Source: JAVBPB01 sp031549965 (lineage in GTDB: Bacteria; Bacillota; Clostridia; Lachnospirales; Lachnospiraceae). Taken from it: DNA of 61,422 nt. The DNA lies in the NCBI GenBank assembly GCA_031549965.1, contig JAVBPB010000030.1, positions 1 to 61,422 of the forward strand. Direction: 5' to 3'. Below the pieces are notes generated by a model. That model searched no databases, was not told the origin of the DNA, and was given only the letters and a program-made list of their open reading frames with translations. This document shows positions 52,677-61,409 of the stretch, one piece after another; within the stretch, counting starts at the first letter, position 1; each line of letters begins with the position of its first letter. The position numbers were made by a program, and so were the translations under genes.

Positions 52677-53666
52677 TCACCCCAAAATCTCATCAATATC
52701 CAAAAGTTCCTCTTTAGTAAAAGAAAGATTCTTCAATGTTTCAACATTCTCAACTATTTGTGACGGACGGCTTGCACCAATAAGAGCAGTAGTAATCTTG
52801 TTTTCCCTCAATACCCACGCAAGAGCCATTTGAGCCATACTTTGACCACGTTTCTTTGCAATTTCATTTAACTTTTGAACTTTTGAAACATTTTCAGAAG
52901 TAATAGCATCAGGATTTAAGAATACACTATTAGGATCAGCCGCTCTTGAATCAGCAGGAATGCCATTTAAATATTTATTTGTTAAAAGACCCTGAGCAAG
53001 AGGACAAAAAGCAATACTTCCCACACCATTATCATGAAGAACCTCAATAAGCCCATTTTCAACTGTTCTGACAAACATAGAATATTTTGGCTGATGAATT
53101 AAAAGAGGGGTTCCTAAACGATTTAATATATCACATGCCGCTTTAGTTTGTTCTGGGTTGTAATTAGATAAACCAACATAAAGGGCTTTACCACTTCTTA
53201 CAATTGAATCCAACGCCCCCATAGTCTCTTCAAGAGGAGTATTAGGATCTGGTCTGTGATGATAAAAAATATCTACATAATCAAGTCCTAAACGCTTTAA
53301 ACTTTGATCTAAACTAGCAATAAGATATTTTCTGCTTCCATTATCACCATAAGGGCCAGACCACATACCATATCCGGCTTTAGTTGAAACGATTATTTCA
53401 TCACGATAAGGTCTCATTTCATTTTTAAGGATTTTACCAAAATTCTCTTCAGCAGATCCGGGTTTTGGACCGTAATTATTAGCAATATCAAAATGAGTAA
53501 TACCTAAATCAAAAGAAGTAGTTATTAAATCAACCATGTTTTGGTAATTATTAACACTTCCAAAATTATGCCACAGACCTAATGATATTAAAGGGAGCAT
53601 AAGACCACTGCGTCCACAGCGGTTATAAATCATATTTTCGTAACGATTATCTTTAGCTGTATACAT
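52677..53666 (-). CDS. Aldo/keto reductase (YghZ-like)
   Basis: 329 residues from ATG 53666 (GAGGTG 6 bp upstream; GTG 53678 overlaps it). YNRCGRSGLMLPLISLGLWH is the YghZ/Kv-beta-like start. Catalytic Asp/Tyr in THFDIANNYGP, Lys in VSTKAGYGMW and His in DIFYHHRPDP form the tetrad; NADPH-site residues are in TTALIGASRPSQIVEN. It probably reduces L-glyceraldehyde 3-phosphate or methylglyoxal-type aldehydes. Single gene. Confidence 0.9.
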   Translation of the reverse strand: MYTAKDNRYENMIYNRCGRSGLMLPLISLGLWHNFGSVNNYQNMVDLITTSFDLGITHFDIANNYGPKPGSAEENFGKILKNEMRPYRDEIIVSTKAGYGMWSGPYGDNGSRKYLIASLDQSLKRLGLDYVDIFYHHRPDPNTPLEETMGALDSIVRSGKALYVGLSNYNPEQTKAACDILNRLGTPLLIHQPKYSMFVRTVENGLIEVLHDNGVGSIAFCPLAQGLLTNKYLNGIPADSRAADPNSVFLNPDAITSENVSKVQKLNEIAKKRGQSMAQMALAWVLRENKITTALIGASRPSQIVENVETLKNLSFTKEELLDIDEILG

Positions 53667-54123
53667 TTTGCACCTCACATTAATTATAATTGTTAAAAAG
53701 ATAACCAGGATAGCAATTGACTAAAAATTTATTTCTAATACTAAAAAAGTGTAAATAAATTTTAAAATATTTTCCAATTACCCTAATCTTATGATAATAC
53801 TAATTAGTACACAAGTCAACAAGTTTATTATATTGCCGTGTCTTATAAACAAGTAACACTCTAATTAATTTGAACTTAGATAATAACTATTAAAATGTTA
53901 ACCATAGAAAAGTATTATGTTAAAAAGAACAATTGACTTAATTAAACAGAAAATTGCTACAATATTAAAAATAAAGTAGAATTTTACAACTTGGGTATTG
54001 AATATTTGGTAAATATGCTATATAATAAATGTAATAATATAAACATTAGGCAATATGTACTATTAGAACTATAAACACGGTGTTAAAATATTAACAAATT
54101 AAAAAGACAAGGGAGGGATAAAC
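53667..54123. other. Divergent intergenic region AKR / sirtuin-like gene
   Basis: 457 AT-rich bp. The only supportable feature is the promoter at 53998-54026. The 5' leader of the next gene would be about 90 nt, ending in AAGGGAGG. Confidence 0.6.
53998..54026 (+). promoter_or_regulatory. Promoter of the sirtuin-like gene
   Basis: TTGAAT (53998-54003), 17-bp spacer, TATAAT (54021-54026). Confidence 0.6.
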
Positions 54124-54849
54124 ATGCTCCAGACAGTAAGACAGATTATAAGGGATAATTATAACATAGTCGTTGTTAGTAGTGATGATTTAACATATGA
54201 AAGCGGAGTTGTAAACATGTATGATGATGATGTTGCATACGACATTGAAACTGAATACGGCTATATTCCTGAAGAGATTCTTACTAGAAATTACATGGGA
54301 AGGAGAGCAGACAAATTTTTTGAATTTTATAAAAAATATGTAGTTCAATTTGATAAGCTTAAACCTAATAGAGGACATTATTCTATCTTAAAATTACAGC
54401 AGATAGGCAAATTAAGAGCTGTAATAACCAAAAGTTATTATGGTTTAATCCAAATGACAGGTGTTTCCAATATAATAGAATTGCGTGGAACTATACATAT
54501 TAATGTATGCCCTGCATGTGGAAAAAGATATTCAGCAGAATACGTGGCCAACTCTATTGAGGAGCCACGATGTGAACATTGCATGATGATTTTAAAACCT
54601 AAAATTGCTTTATATGGAGATACAATTGATAATGGACTTATGTCAAGAGCAGCAGATCATATAAGTAATGCTAATGTATTATTAGTAGTTGGAGACGTAG
54701 CAAAGGACACTTTTAACAGAAGGCAGCTTAGCTACTATCAGGGAGATAAGATGATATTTATAAAAAAGGAATATCATGATACAGATGAGATGGCAAATTA
54801 TTGTTTATATGGGGAATGCCAATCAATACTTCCACAAATAATTGAATAA
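54124..54849 (+). CDS. Degenerate SIR2 (sirtuin)-fold protein, probably catalytically inactive
   Basis: 241 residues. The alignable blocks are sirtuin-like: KPNRGHYSILKLQQIGKLRA (sirtuin PNxxH..L..L...G.L), VITKSYYGLIQMTGVSNIIE (for ITQNID.LHQ.AG...V.E) and four Cys of a zinc ribbon (CPACG and CEHC). However, the catalytic His of ELHG is Arg (ELRGT), the NAD-contact Asn-Ile-Asp is Ser-Tyr-Tyr, and the N-terminal GAGxS..SGIPDFR motif is replaced by VSSDDLTYESGVVNMYDD. Fold retained, NAD chemistry probably lost; perhaps a binding or regulatory protein. Own promoter and terminator. Confidence 0.75.
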   Translation: MLQTVRQIIRDNYNIVVVSSDDLTYESGVVNMYDDDVAYDIETEYGYIPEEILTRNYMGRRADKFFEFYKKYVVQFDKLKPNRGHYSILKLQQIGKLRAVITKSYYGLIQMTGVSNIIELRGTIHINVCPACGKRYSAEYVANSIEEPRCEHCMMILKPKIALYGDTIDNGLMSRAADHISNANVLLVVGDVAKDTFNRRQLSYYQGDKMIFIKKEYHDTDEMANYCLYGECQSILPQIIE

Positions 54850-54857
54850 ATTTTTTA

Positions 54858-54910
54858 CTCAACTTTCCCACTTATTTAGTTTCATGATACTTGGGAAAGT
54901 TGAGTTATTT
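54858..54910 (+). terminator. Rho-independent terminator after the sirtuin-like gene
   Basis: CTCAACTTTCCCA (54858-54870) pairs perfectly with TGGGAAAGTTGAG (54892-54904), followed by TTATTTT. Confidence 0.8.
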
Positions 54911-54987
54911 TAAGCCCAATATTTAGTTGAAAAAAAGAATAGATTAGTTTATAATTTCCATAAAAGAAAATGAATGGAGAATATGGT

Positions 54988-56457
54988 ATGAGTAGAGTTA
55001 GAACAAGGTATGCACCAAGTCCAACAGGCAGAATGCATGTTGGAAATCTAAGAACAGCGTTATACGCTTATTTAATTGCAAAACATGAAAATGGTGATTT
55101 TTTACTTAGAATTGAAGATACAGATCAGGAAAGATATGTAGAAGGTGCAACAGAAATAATCTATAGAACATTAGAAAAAACCGGACTATTACATGACGAA
55201 GGACCTGACAAAGAAGGAGCAGTTGGCCCATACATTCAAAGTGAACGTCAAAGCAAAGGAATATACTTAGAATATGCAAAAGAGTTAATTGAAAAAGGTG
55301 AAGCATACTATTGCTTTTGCGATAAGGAAAGATTAGAAAACCTTAAAAGTAAAATATCGGAAACTGATGAAGATAAAGAAATAGTAAAATACGATAAACA
55401 CTGTCTAAGTCTTTCAAAGGAAGAGATAGAGGAAAAGCTATCATCAAAGATTCCATATGTTATAAGACAGAATAATCCTACAGAGGGCACCACAACATTT
55501 AACGATGACATATATGGAGATATAACTGTTGAAAATTCTGAACTTGATGACATGGTATTAATTAAATCAGACGGATTTCCAACCTATAATTTCGCCAACG
55601 TAGTAGATGATCACTTAATGGGAATAACCCATGTAGTAAGGGGAAATGAATACCTTTCTTCCTCACCAAAATACACCAGATTATATAACGCATTTGGATG
55701 GGAAACGCCAAAATACGTACATTGCCCTCTAATAACTAACGAAGAACATAAAAAATTAAGCAAAAGAAGTGGACATTCTTCTTACGAAGATTTAATAGAA
55801 CAAGGATTTATATCAGAAGCCGTAGTAAACTTTGTAGCACTACTAGGTTGGAGTCCTCAAAGTAATGAAGAAATATTTTCTCTTGAAGAACTAATAAAAG
55901 AATTTGACTATCACCACATAAGCAAATCACCAGCAGTATTTGATATGACAAAGCTAAAATGGATGAATAGTGAATACATTAAAAACATGGACATGGACAA
56001 ATTCATATCTCTAGCTACACCATATATGAATCAGACTATAACCAAATCTTTAGATTTAAAAAAGATTGCAGAGCTAATTAAGACAAGAATAGAAATACTA
56101 ACAGACATTCCAGAGTACATTAAATTCTTTGAAGAACTACCAGAATACGATATTTCAATATACACACATAAAAAAATGAAGACCACTAGTGAATCTTCCC
56201 TTGAAGTCCTAAGTGAAGTTCTTCCAATACTTGAAAGCCATGAAGACTACACCACAGATTCGTTGCATGATTGCATTATGAACTATATAGCTAATAAAGG
56301 AATAAAAAATGGACAGGGTCTTTGGCCAATAAGAACGGCTGTATCAGGGCTATCATCTTCACCGGGAGGAGCTTTTGAACTAATGGAAATATTGGGGAAA
56401 GAAGAATCGCTTTTCAGAGTAAGAAGAGGAATTTCATTGCTAGGGGATTTTAGCTAA
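54988..56457 (+). CDS. gltX: Glutamyl-tRNA synthetase
   Basis: 489 residues from ATG 54988 (GGAG 8 bp upstream; ATG 54970 is less likely). Class I synthetase: RTRYAPSPTGRMHVGNLRTA (HIGH-like region), RIEDTDQERY, FANVVDDHLMGITHVVRGNE and HKKLSKRSG (KMSKS equivalent). The C-terminal anticodon-binding domain ends GPIR-like LWPIRTAVSG. Full length for bacteria. The distal half is C-ending-codon rich. Confidence 0.95.
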   Translation: MSRVRTRYAPSPTGRMHVGNLRTALYAYLIAKHENGDFLLRIEDTDQERYVEGATEIIYRTLEKTGLLHDEGPDKEGAVGPYIQSERQSKGIYLEYAKELIEKGEAYYCFCDKERLENLKSKISETDEDKEIVKYDKHCLSLSKEEIEEKLSSKIPYVIRQNNPTEGTTTFNDDIYGDITVENSELDDMVLIKSDGFPTYNFANVVDDHLMGITHVVRGNEYLSSSPKYTRLYNAFGWETPKYVHCPLITNEEHKKLSKRSGHSSYEDLIEQGFISEAVVNFVALLGWSPQSNEEIFSLEELIKEFDYHHISKSPAVFDMTKLKWMNSEYIKNMDMDKFISLATPYMNQTITKSLDLKKIAELIKTRIEILTDIPEYIKFFEELPEYDISIYTHKKMKTTSESSLEVLSEVLPILESHEDYTTDSLHDCIMNYIANKGIKNGQGLWPIRTAVSGLSSSPGGAFELMEILGKEESLFRVRRGISLLGDFS

Positions 56458-56510
56458 TTGATTACTTGATATTTTAGGTTTGTTTGATGCTAAGGTACAA
56501 TTGCAATTTA

Positions 56511-56756
56511 GTTTTTCAAATTTTTCAGATGAATACAGTTGTATAATTATTTAATTGTTTGCCTTACCCTCCCTCGGCATATTTTTTACAAGCATTTGCA
56601 AGTCTTGTAAAAAATATAAACGCCTCATCGGGCGTTCTCTCAATGTTTTAAAAGACAAAAACATCTGCCGAACCAATGGGTCTGCACAATTAAATAATTA
56701 TACAACTGTATTCATCTGAAAAATTAATTTACCATGTTGAAAGGACTTTTTCAGTG
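56511..56756 (-). repeat. Palindromic element A2
   Basis: A perfect 37-bp inverted repeat (56521-56557 / 56687-56723). Arm sequence differs from A1/A3 at about a third of the central positions, but pairing is kept. Internal GTCTGCACAA and GCCTTACCCTCCC blocks match A1/A3. Apical hairpin TTTTTTACAAG/CTTGTAAAAAA (about 56582-56612), plus an extra hairpin CGCCTCATCGGGCG (56620-56634) absent from A3. AAGGACTTTTTCA at 56741-56753 is the terminal motif. Confidence 0.8.
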
Positions 56757-56763
56757 ACCTCTA

Positions 56764-56822
56764 ATATGTTATAGCCTCATTTCCATGGCTTTTCATGTCA
56801 TAATAATCCCTCCTCCCATAAA
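56764..56822. repeat. Right-half fragment of a B-type palindromic element
   Basis: TATGTTATAGCCTCATTTCC then ATGGC and TCATAATAATCCCTCCTCCC-like sequence match the 3' half of B1 (15178-15240). The left half is missing, apparently removed where A2 abuts. Confidence 0.65.
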
Positions 56823-56924
56823 AATGTAGTTTTAGGGCCAAATGTCTGGCACTTTTGTATTTTCAAAGCCTAATGATTCCTAAAGTTGACCACATTAAGC
56901 ACATGTACAGAAAGGAGTTGAATT

Positions 56925-58916
56925 ATGAGCTTCAATAAAGACCAAGAGAAAGCCATAAACCATAAAGACGGCCCAGCTTTGATACTTGCAGGTCCTGGCA
57001 GTGGCAAAACTCTTGTAATAACTCATAGAACGAAATCCCTTATAGAAAAGTATGGAGTATCACCAAATGAAATATTAGTAATAACATTTACAAAAGCAGC
57101 AGCAGAAGAAATGAAAGAAAGATTCAAAAAGCTAATGGAAGGAATATCTGCACCAGTGTATTTTGGAACATTTCATGCAGTATTTTTTTCCGTTTTAAGG
57201 TATGCATATAATTATAATGCTAATAATATTATAAGGGAAGAACAAAAAAAGCAATATTTTAAGGAAATAATAGATAAATTTGAAATAGAGATAGATGATG
57301 AAGGAGATTTTTTGGAGGGAATTATAAGCGAAGTCAGTCTTGTAAAAGGAGAATTGATGAATCTGGACAATTATTATTCACTGAATTGCTCAGATGATAT
57401 ATTTAGAAAAATATACCGTGAATATGAAAATAGATTGCAAAGAGCGAATCTGATAGATTTTGACGATATGCTTACCATGTGCTATCAACTGTTTGTACAA
57501 AGACCAGATATTTTGAGGGGATGGCAAAGTAAGTTTAAATATATATTAATAGACGAATTCCAGGATATCAATCGTGTGCAATACGAAAACATTAAAATGC
57601 TTGCAAAGCCCGAAAATAATTTATTTATTGTAGGTGATGACGATCAATCCATCTATAGATTTAGAGGTGCAAAGCCTGAAATAATGCTTAACTTTGAAAA
57701 CGACTATAAAAACTGCGAAAAGATACTGCTAAGTATAAATTACCGTTCTACAAAAAAAATAGTAGAAGGAGCTTTAAGAGTAGTTAAAAGCAATAAAAAG
57801 CGGTTTCAAAAAAATATAACAACCACAAATCCAGACGGAGAAGAAATTAAAATAAAATGTTTTAAAGACCTTTCTGATGAAAATAAACAAGTAATTGAGG
57901 ACATTATTGAATACAAGAAAAATGGCATAAACTCATCTGACATTGCAATTTTATTCCGTACAAACACCCAGCCAAGAACCCTAATTGACAAACTAATGGA
58001 ATACAACATACCCTTTCACACAAAAGACAGCATCCCAAACATTTATGAGCACTGGATAACAAAAAACATAATTTCCTATATAAAAATTGCATTAGGAAAC
58101 AGGGAAAGAGGAAATTTCCTTCAAATAATAAATCGTCCTAAAAGATATGTAAGCCGAGAAGTTTTCAACAATCCAGAAACAACATTTTTAGATTTAAGAA
58201 AATATTATGTTGATAAAGATTGGATGATAGAAAGGATCGACAAACTAGAATTTGACCTGGGACTACTAAAAGAAATGATCCCCTATGCGGCAATAAACTT
58301 TATAAGAAAAGGAATTGGCTACGAGGAATATTTAAAAGAATATGCACAGTACAGGCGGATTAAGGTAGATGAACTAATCGACTGCCTAAATGAAATTCAA
58401 GAAAGCTCAAAGCCCTACAAAACATACAACGAATGGTTTCAACACATTGAATCCTACACATTAGAACTAAAAAAACAATCAAACAACAAAAAAAGTAAAG
58501 AGGGAATAGAACTGGCAACCATGCACAGCTCAAAGGGTTTAGAGTACAAAGTAGTAATAATAGTAGATGTAAACGAAGGTATTACACCTCATAGAAAAGC
58601 CAATACAGACGCCGAAATAGAAGAAGAAAGACGAATGTTTTATGTAGCCATGACAAGAGCAAAAGAAAAGCTTAACATATACTATCTTGAAGAAAGGCAT
58701 GGCAAAGAACTAGAACCCTCCAGATTCTTAGGCGAATTATTAGTAGACAAAGAAATGCTAACCACAGGAACTGAAGTAATTCATAAAACATATGGAAAAG
58801 GAATAATAAAATCATGTAATGATGGAAAATTAGTCATATATTTTCATAAACTAAGAAGTGAAAAAATTTTAGACAAAAAATTTTGCATAAGCAACAGGTT
58901 ATTAACAATTAAATAG
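56925..58916 (+). CDS. UvrD/PcrA-family superfamily 1 DNA helicase
   Basis: 663 residues. Motif I AGPGSGKTLVITHR, Ia TFTKAAAEEM, II LIDEFQDIN, III VGDDDQSIYRFRGA, IV NYRST, V ATMHSSKGLEYK, VI RRMFYVAMTRAKEKL: a complete helicase core. The C-terminal end (EVIHKTYGKGIIKSCNDGKL) resembles the PcrA tudor-like RNA-polymerase-binding region, although the protein is shorter than PcrA (about 740), so it is an accessory UvrD-like helicase. The second half uses more C-ending codons. Confidence 0.92.
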   Translation: MSFNKDQEKAINHKDGPALILAGPGSGKTLVITHRTKSLIEKYGVSPNEILVITFTKAAAEEMKERFKKLMEGISAPVYFGTFHAVFFSVLRYAYNYNANNIIREEQKKQYFKEIIDKFEIEIDDEGDFLEGIISEVSLVKGELMNLDNYYSLNCSDDIFRKIYREYENRLQRANLIDFDDMLTMCYQLFVQRPDILRGWQSKFKYILIDEFQDINRVQYENIKMLAKPENNLFIVGDDDQSIYRFRGAKPEIMLNFENDYKNCEKILLSINYRSTKKIVEGALRVVKSNKKRFQKNITTTNPDGEEIKIKCFKDLSDENKQVIEDIIEYKKNGINSSDIAILFRTNTQPRTLIDKLMEYNIPFHTKDSIPNIYEHWITKNIISYIKIALGNRERGNFLQIINRPKRYVSREVFNNPETTFLDLRKYYVDKDWMIERIDKLEFDLGLLKEMIPYAAINFIRKGIGYEEYLKEYAQYRRIKVDELIDCLNEIQESSKPYKTYNEWFQHIESYTLELKKQSNNKKSKEGIELATMHSSKGLEYKVVIIVDVNEGITPHRKANTDAEIEEERRMFYVAMTRAKEKLNIYYLEERHGKELEPSRFLGELLVDKEMLTTGTEVIHKTYGKGIIKSCNDGKLVIYFHKLRSEKILDKKFCISNRLLTIK

Positions 58917-58928
58917 TGGAGGCAAAAA

Positions 58929-59318
58929 ATGAACGAAATAAACATTCTAAAAGAATCCAAAAAATGGGCTGTAATCGGAGTTACAGAAGATAAAGAAAAA
59001 TATGGTTATAAAATATACAAAAAGCTAAAAGACATAAACAAAGAGGTCTTCGGTGTATCTGTAAAATACAACAACATAGATGGAGATAAAATGTATAAAT
59101 CGTTGACAGAAATTCCTTGCAAGCCCGACATAGCAGTATTCGTTGTAAACCCCAAAATCGGTCAAAACTACGTAAAAGAATGTAAGGACCTAGGAATAAA
59201 TACAATCTGGCTTCAACCAGGTACAGTTGATACAGACTTATTAACCCTGGCAAAATCATATGAAATAAACCCAATAGAAGGCTGTGTTTTAGTGGTGTCA
59301 AACTATATAGATGACTAG
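58929..59318 (+). CDS. CoA-binding (YccU-type Rossmann) protein
   Basis: 129 residues; GGAGG before ATG. WAVIGVTEDKEKYGYKIYKK (nucleotide loop), DIAVFVVNPKIGQNYVKECK, GINTIWLQPG and GCVLVV match the stand-alone CoA_binding_2 family related to succinyl-CoA synthetase alpha. It binds CoA or nucleotide; function not known. 12 bp after the helicase gene. Confidence 0.88.
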   Translation: MNEINILKESKKWAVIGVTEDKEKYGYKIYKKLKDINKEVFGVSVKYNNIDGDKMYKSLTEIPCKPDIAVFVVNPKIGQNYVKECKDLGINTIWLQPGTVDTDLLTLAKSYEINPIEGCVLVVSNYIDD

Positions 59319-59629
59319 TTCGGCTTAAGGATTTGTGATACGAACGCATTGCCATTTAGGTACTGCCCCCTCAGAGTAACTTTAGATCCTATGAAAAAAG
59401 CAGATAAGCCAGACATTCCAATGAGCCTATGAAAAAACATCATAGTCTCATTTCCATGGCTTATAATGCTTTTTTCATAGGAACTAAAGTTACTCTGAGG
59501 GAATTTAGTTAGTAGAGGCAAAGCTGTGATTCAAAAGGTTAAGTTTAGAAAGATGGTTGAAGTGGTATTAAACTTGCATTTTTGCAAAAACATTTTTTCT
59601 AAAAATATATAATAAGGAGATGAGCTAGT
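59319..59629. other. Intergenic region carrying repeat B2
   Basis: 311 bp; B2 occupies 59368-59501, with outer flanks ACGCATTGCC (59344) and GGCAAAGCT (59517). The remainder is AT-rich; AAGGAG at 59613 is the GNAT ribosome site. Confidence 0.6.
59368..59501. repeat. Palindromic structured element B2
   Basis: Outer 18-bp perfect arms (59368-59385 / 59484-59501) plus CCTATGAAAAAAGCA/TGCTTTTTTCATAGG, inner stem ATAAGCC/GGCTTAT (59404-59410 / 59458-59464), loops AGACATTCC (59411-59419) and TCCAT (59453-59457), stem AATGAG/CTCATT, CC/GT and apical TATGA/TCATA. Same layout as B1 with different stems. Confidence 0.85.
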
Positions 59630-60076
59630 ATGCAAAGCTACCAATACTTCTACATAGACATAAGGCAAAACCGTAACATTTATACTCAGGTTCTTGACTT
59701 AAGATATAATGTTTTTTTTAAAGATTTAGAACAAGAAAGAGAAATTGTAATTGATGAGTATGAGAAAGACGGAATACATCTAGTCTGCCAAAAAGATGAA
59801 AAAATAATTGGGTATTGTAGACTTTTTGCAAATGGACTTTTAGGAAATGTTTCACAGATGGTAGTAAATCAGGAATATCGTAGCTTAGGAATTGGCTCAG
59901 AGCTTATGAAAAGAATTGAAGCAAAGGCTGGAGAAATTGGTATAAATAAATTAGAATTAAATGCTAAAAAAGAAGCAATACCTTTTTACATTCAATTGGG
60001 GTATGGACTAGAGGGAAAAGAGTTTGCTTCAAAAAAGACAGGGATTCTTCATCAATGTATGACAAAAAATTTATAG
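59630..60076 (+). CDS. GNAT-family N-acetyltransferase
   Basis: 148 residues; AAGGAGATG 10 bp upstream. Acetyl-CoA motif A: QMVVNQEYRSLGIGSELMKR (R-x-x-G-x-G, near 78-97), then LELNAKKEAIPFYIQLGYGL, the motif B/C signature. ElaA/YjcF-like in size. Substrate unknown. Confidence 0.88.
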   Translation: MQSYQYFYIDIRQNRNIYTQVLDLRYNVFFKDLEQEREIVIDEYEKDGIHLVCQKDEKIIGYCRLFANGLLGNVSQMVVNQEYRSLGIGSELMKRIEAKAGEIGINKLELNAKKEAIPFYIQLGYGLEGKEFASKKTGILHQCMTKNL

Positions 60077-60458
60077 AAAATTCAACGGTTAGATATTACT
60101 AACAGGCGGTAAGGGATTTAATTATGAAAATGTCATCTCTGCATTAAACGTTAATAAAGCATTAATACATTATGGGTCAATATTACAACATTCCTTTATA
60201 CCGTAGAATAAGCATAGTAAACAGTAAACTTAGTTCATAATATTTTCAATTATGAGCTTAAAAGGAGAGAAAATCAATCCCTCTTTCAATCATATTTATA
60301 TACCAACATTATTATATTCTCAATAAACAAACTTTTTCATTGTCTTATGCCCTGAATACAGTAAAAAATTCGATCACTAATTCAAGCAAATCATAACTAA
60401 AAGTAAGATAAAAATAAAACAAGGTCAAGAAAAAAGGCTGCTCAAGGCAGCCTTAAAA
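60077..60458. other. Convergent intergenic region
   Basis: 382 AT-rich bp. Only the minus-strand terminator at 60430-60454 is recognisable; no gene or repeat seen. Confidence 0.6.
60430..60454 (-). terminator. Rho-independent terminator of the DUF1292 gene
   Basis: GGCTGC (60436-60441) and GCAGCC (60447-60452) with a short loop; on the minus strand it is followed by TTTTTTC. Only 4 bp from the stop codon. Confidence 0.8.
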
Positions 60459-60809
60459 TTATTCTTCATCTTCATAAAACTCGTCAAATTCTTCCTCATC
60501 CAACAAAGCATCGAAAGCATCTGCAACTATTTCATATTCATCATCATCTTCGATATTAATAAGTTCGATCTCGCCATCTTCCAATTCTTCAAAACGGTAT
60601 AAGAACACTTCGCCTTCTTCTTCAGACTCAGAACCCTCAATAGGAAGTAAAGCAATATATTGATTTTCACCAGCTGGAAAAATTGCAATAACAGCACATT
60701 CCATTACAGTTCCGTCATCAAGTGTTAAAGTTACAGTAGAGTGATCATGATCGTGATCGTGGTCATGTCCACAATTGCATCCATCGTGATTATGATTGTG
60801 TTCGCTCAT
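60459..60809 (-). CDS. DUF1292 protein with histidine-rich N-terminus
   Basis: 116 residues from ATG 60809 (AGAGGAA 7 bp upstream; the longer frame to 60869 lacks signals). N-terminus EHNHNHDGCNCGHDHDHDHD resembles a metal-binding tail. The core VTLTLDDGTVMECAVIAIF and YIALLPI then FLYRFEELEDGEIELINIED is DUF1292 (YrzB-like), normally next to the Holliday-junction resolvase ruvX and alaS, not seen here. The C-tail is strongly acidic. Function unknown. Confidence 0.88.
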   Translation of the reverse strand: MSEHNHNHDGCNCGHDHDHDHDHSTVTLTLDDGTVMECAVIAIFPAGENQYIALLPIEGSESEEEGEVFLYRFEELEDGEIELINIEDDDEYEIVADAFDALLDEEEFDEFYEDEE

Positions 60810-61038
60810 ATAAAATTCCTCTTTTCTAAAGTATTTAAGATCATAGCCCAATATAGCCATAACCAACATTAATAGTAATACAAAAGATTACATCAAATTA
60901 TTAGGTGATAATAATGCCTTTTAAATATTGCTATATAAAGAATGTACCAGAATCAATAAAAAAATGCAAGGTAAATTTTAATAATAATAACAATATACAC
61001 TAAAATGTTATTATTCACTGCCTAATTAATATTAGGTC

Positions 61039-61262
61039 AATGAAAAAGTCCTTGATTTAGGTTGTGTAAAATTTTTAGATGAATATGAGCGTATATATAT
61101 CCAATTGCTTGAATTACCTCCCTTAAGTATGTTTTTTACAAGCCCGTACAATCAAAGTCTTGACAAAACATCTGTGGAGCCAATGAGTCTGCACAATTGG
61201 ATATATATACACTGATATTCATCTAAAAATTAATTTACCGTATTAAAAGGACTTTTTCAGTG
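61039..61262 (-). repeat. Palindromic element A3 (both ends preserved)
   Basis: Terminal inverted repeats GAAAAAGTCCTT (61042-61053) and AAGGACTTTTTC (61247-61258). Inner arms TTTTTAGATGAATAT (61072 on) and ATATTCATCTAAAAA (61216-61230) extend over TATATATATCCAATTG/CAATTGGATATATATA. Central blocks TTACCTCCC and GAGTCTGCACAATTGG match A1/A2. The most complete copy, defining a length of about 225 bp. Confidence 0.8.
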
Positions 61263-61296
61263 GACTCAGAGGAAGTCTACCCTTTTAGATACCGCC

Positions 61297-61409
61297 CCCT
61301 CAGAAAAACATTATAATTTATGAAAAAATCAGATAAGCCAAACATTCCAATGAGCCTATGAAAAAGCATCATAGTCTCATTTCCATGGCTTATAATGTTT
61401 TTCTGAGGG
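61297..61409. repeat. Palindromic structured element B3
   Basis: Perfect 20-bp outer arms (61297-61316 / 61390-61409), inner stem ATAAGCC/GGCTTAT (61333-61339 / 61387-61393), loops AAACATTCC (61340-61348) and TCCAT (61382-61386), stem AATGAG/CTCATT, CC/GT and apical TATGA/TCATA. Confidence 0.85.

Larger units (their letters stand above)
56458..56924. other. Repeat-filled gap between gltX and the helicase gene
   Basis: 467 bp containing element A2 and a right-half B fragment directly abutting it; AAAGGAG at 56912 is the helicase ribosome site. No gene. Confidence 0.6.
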
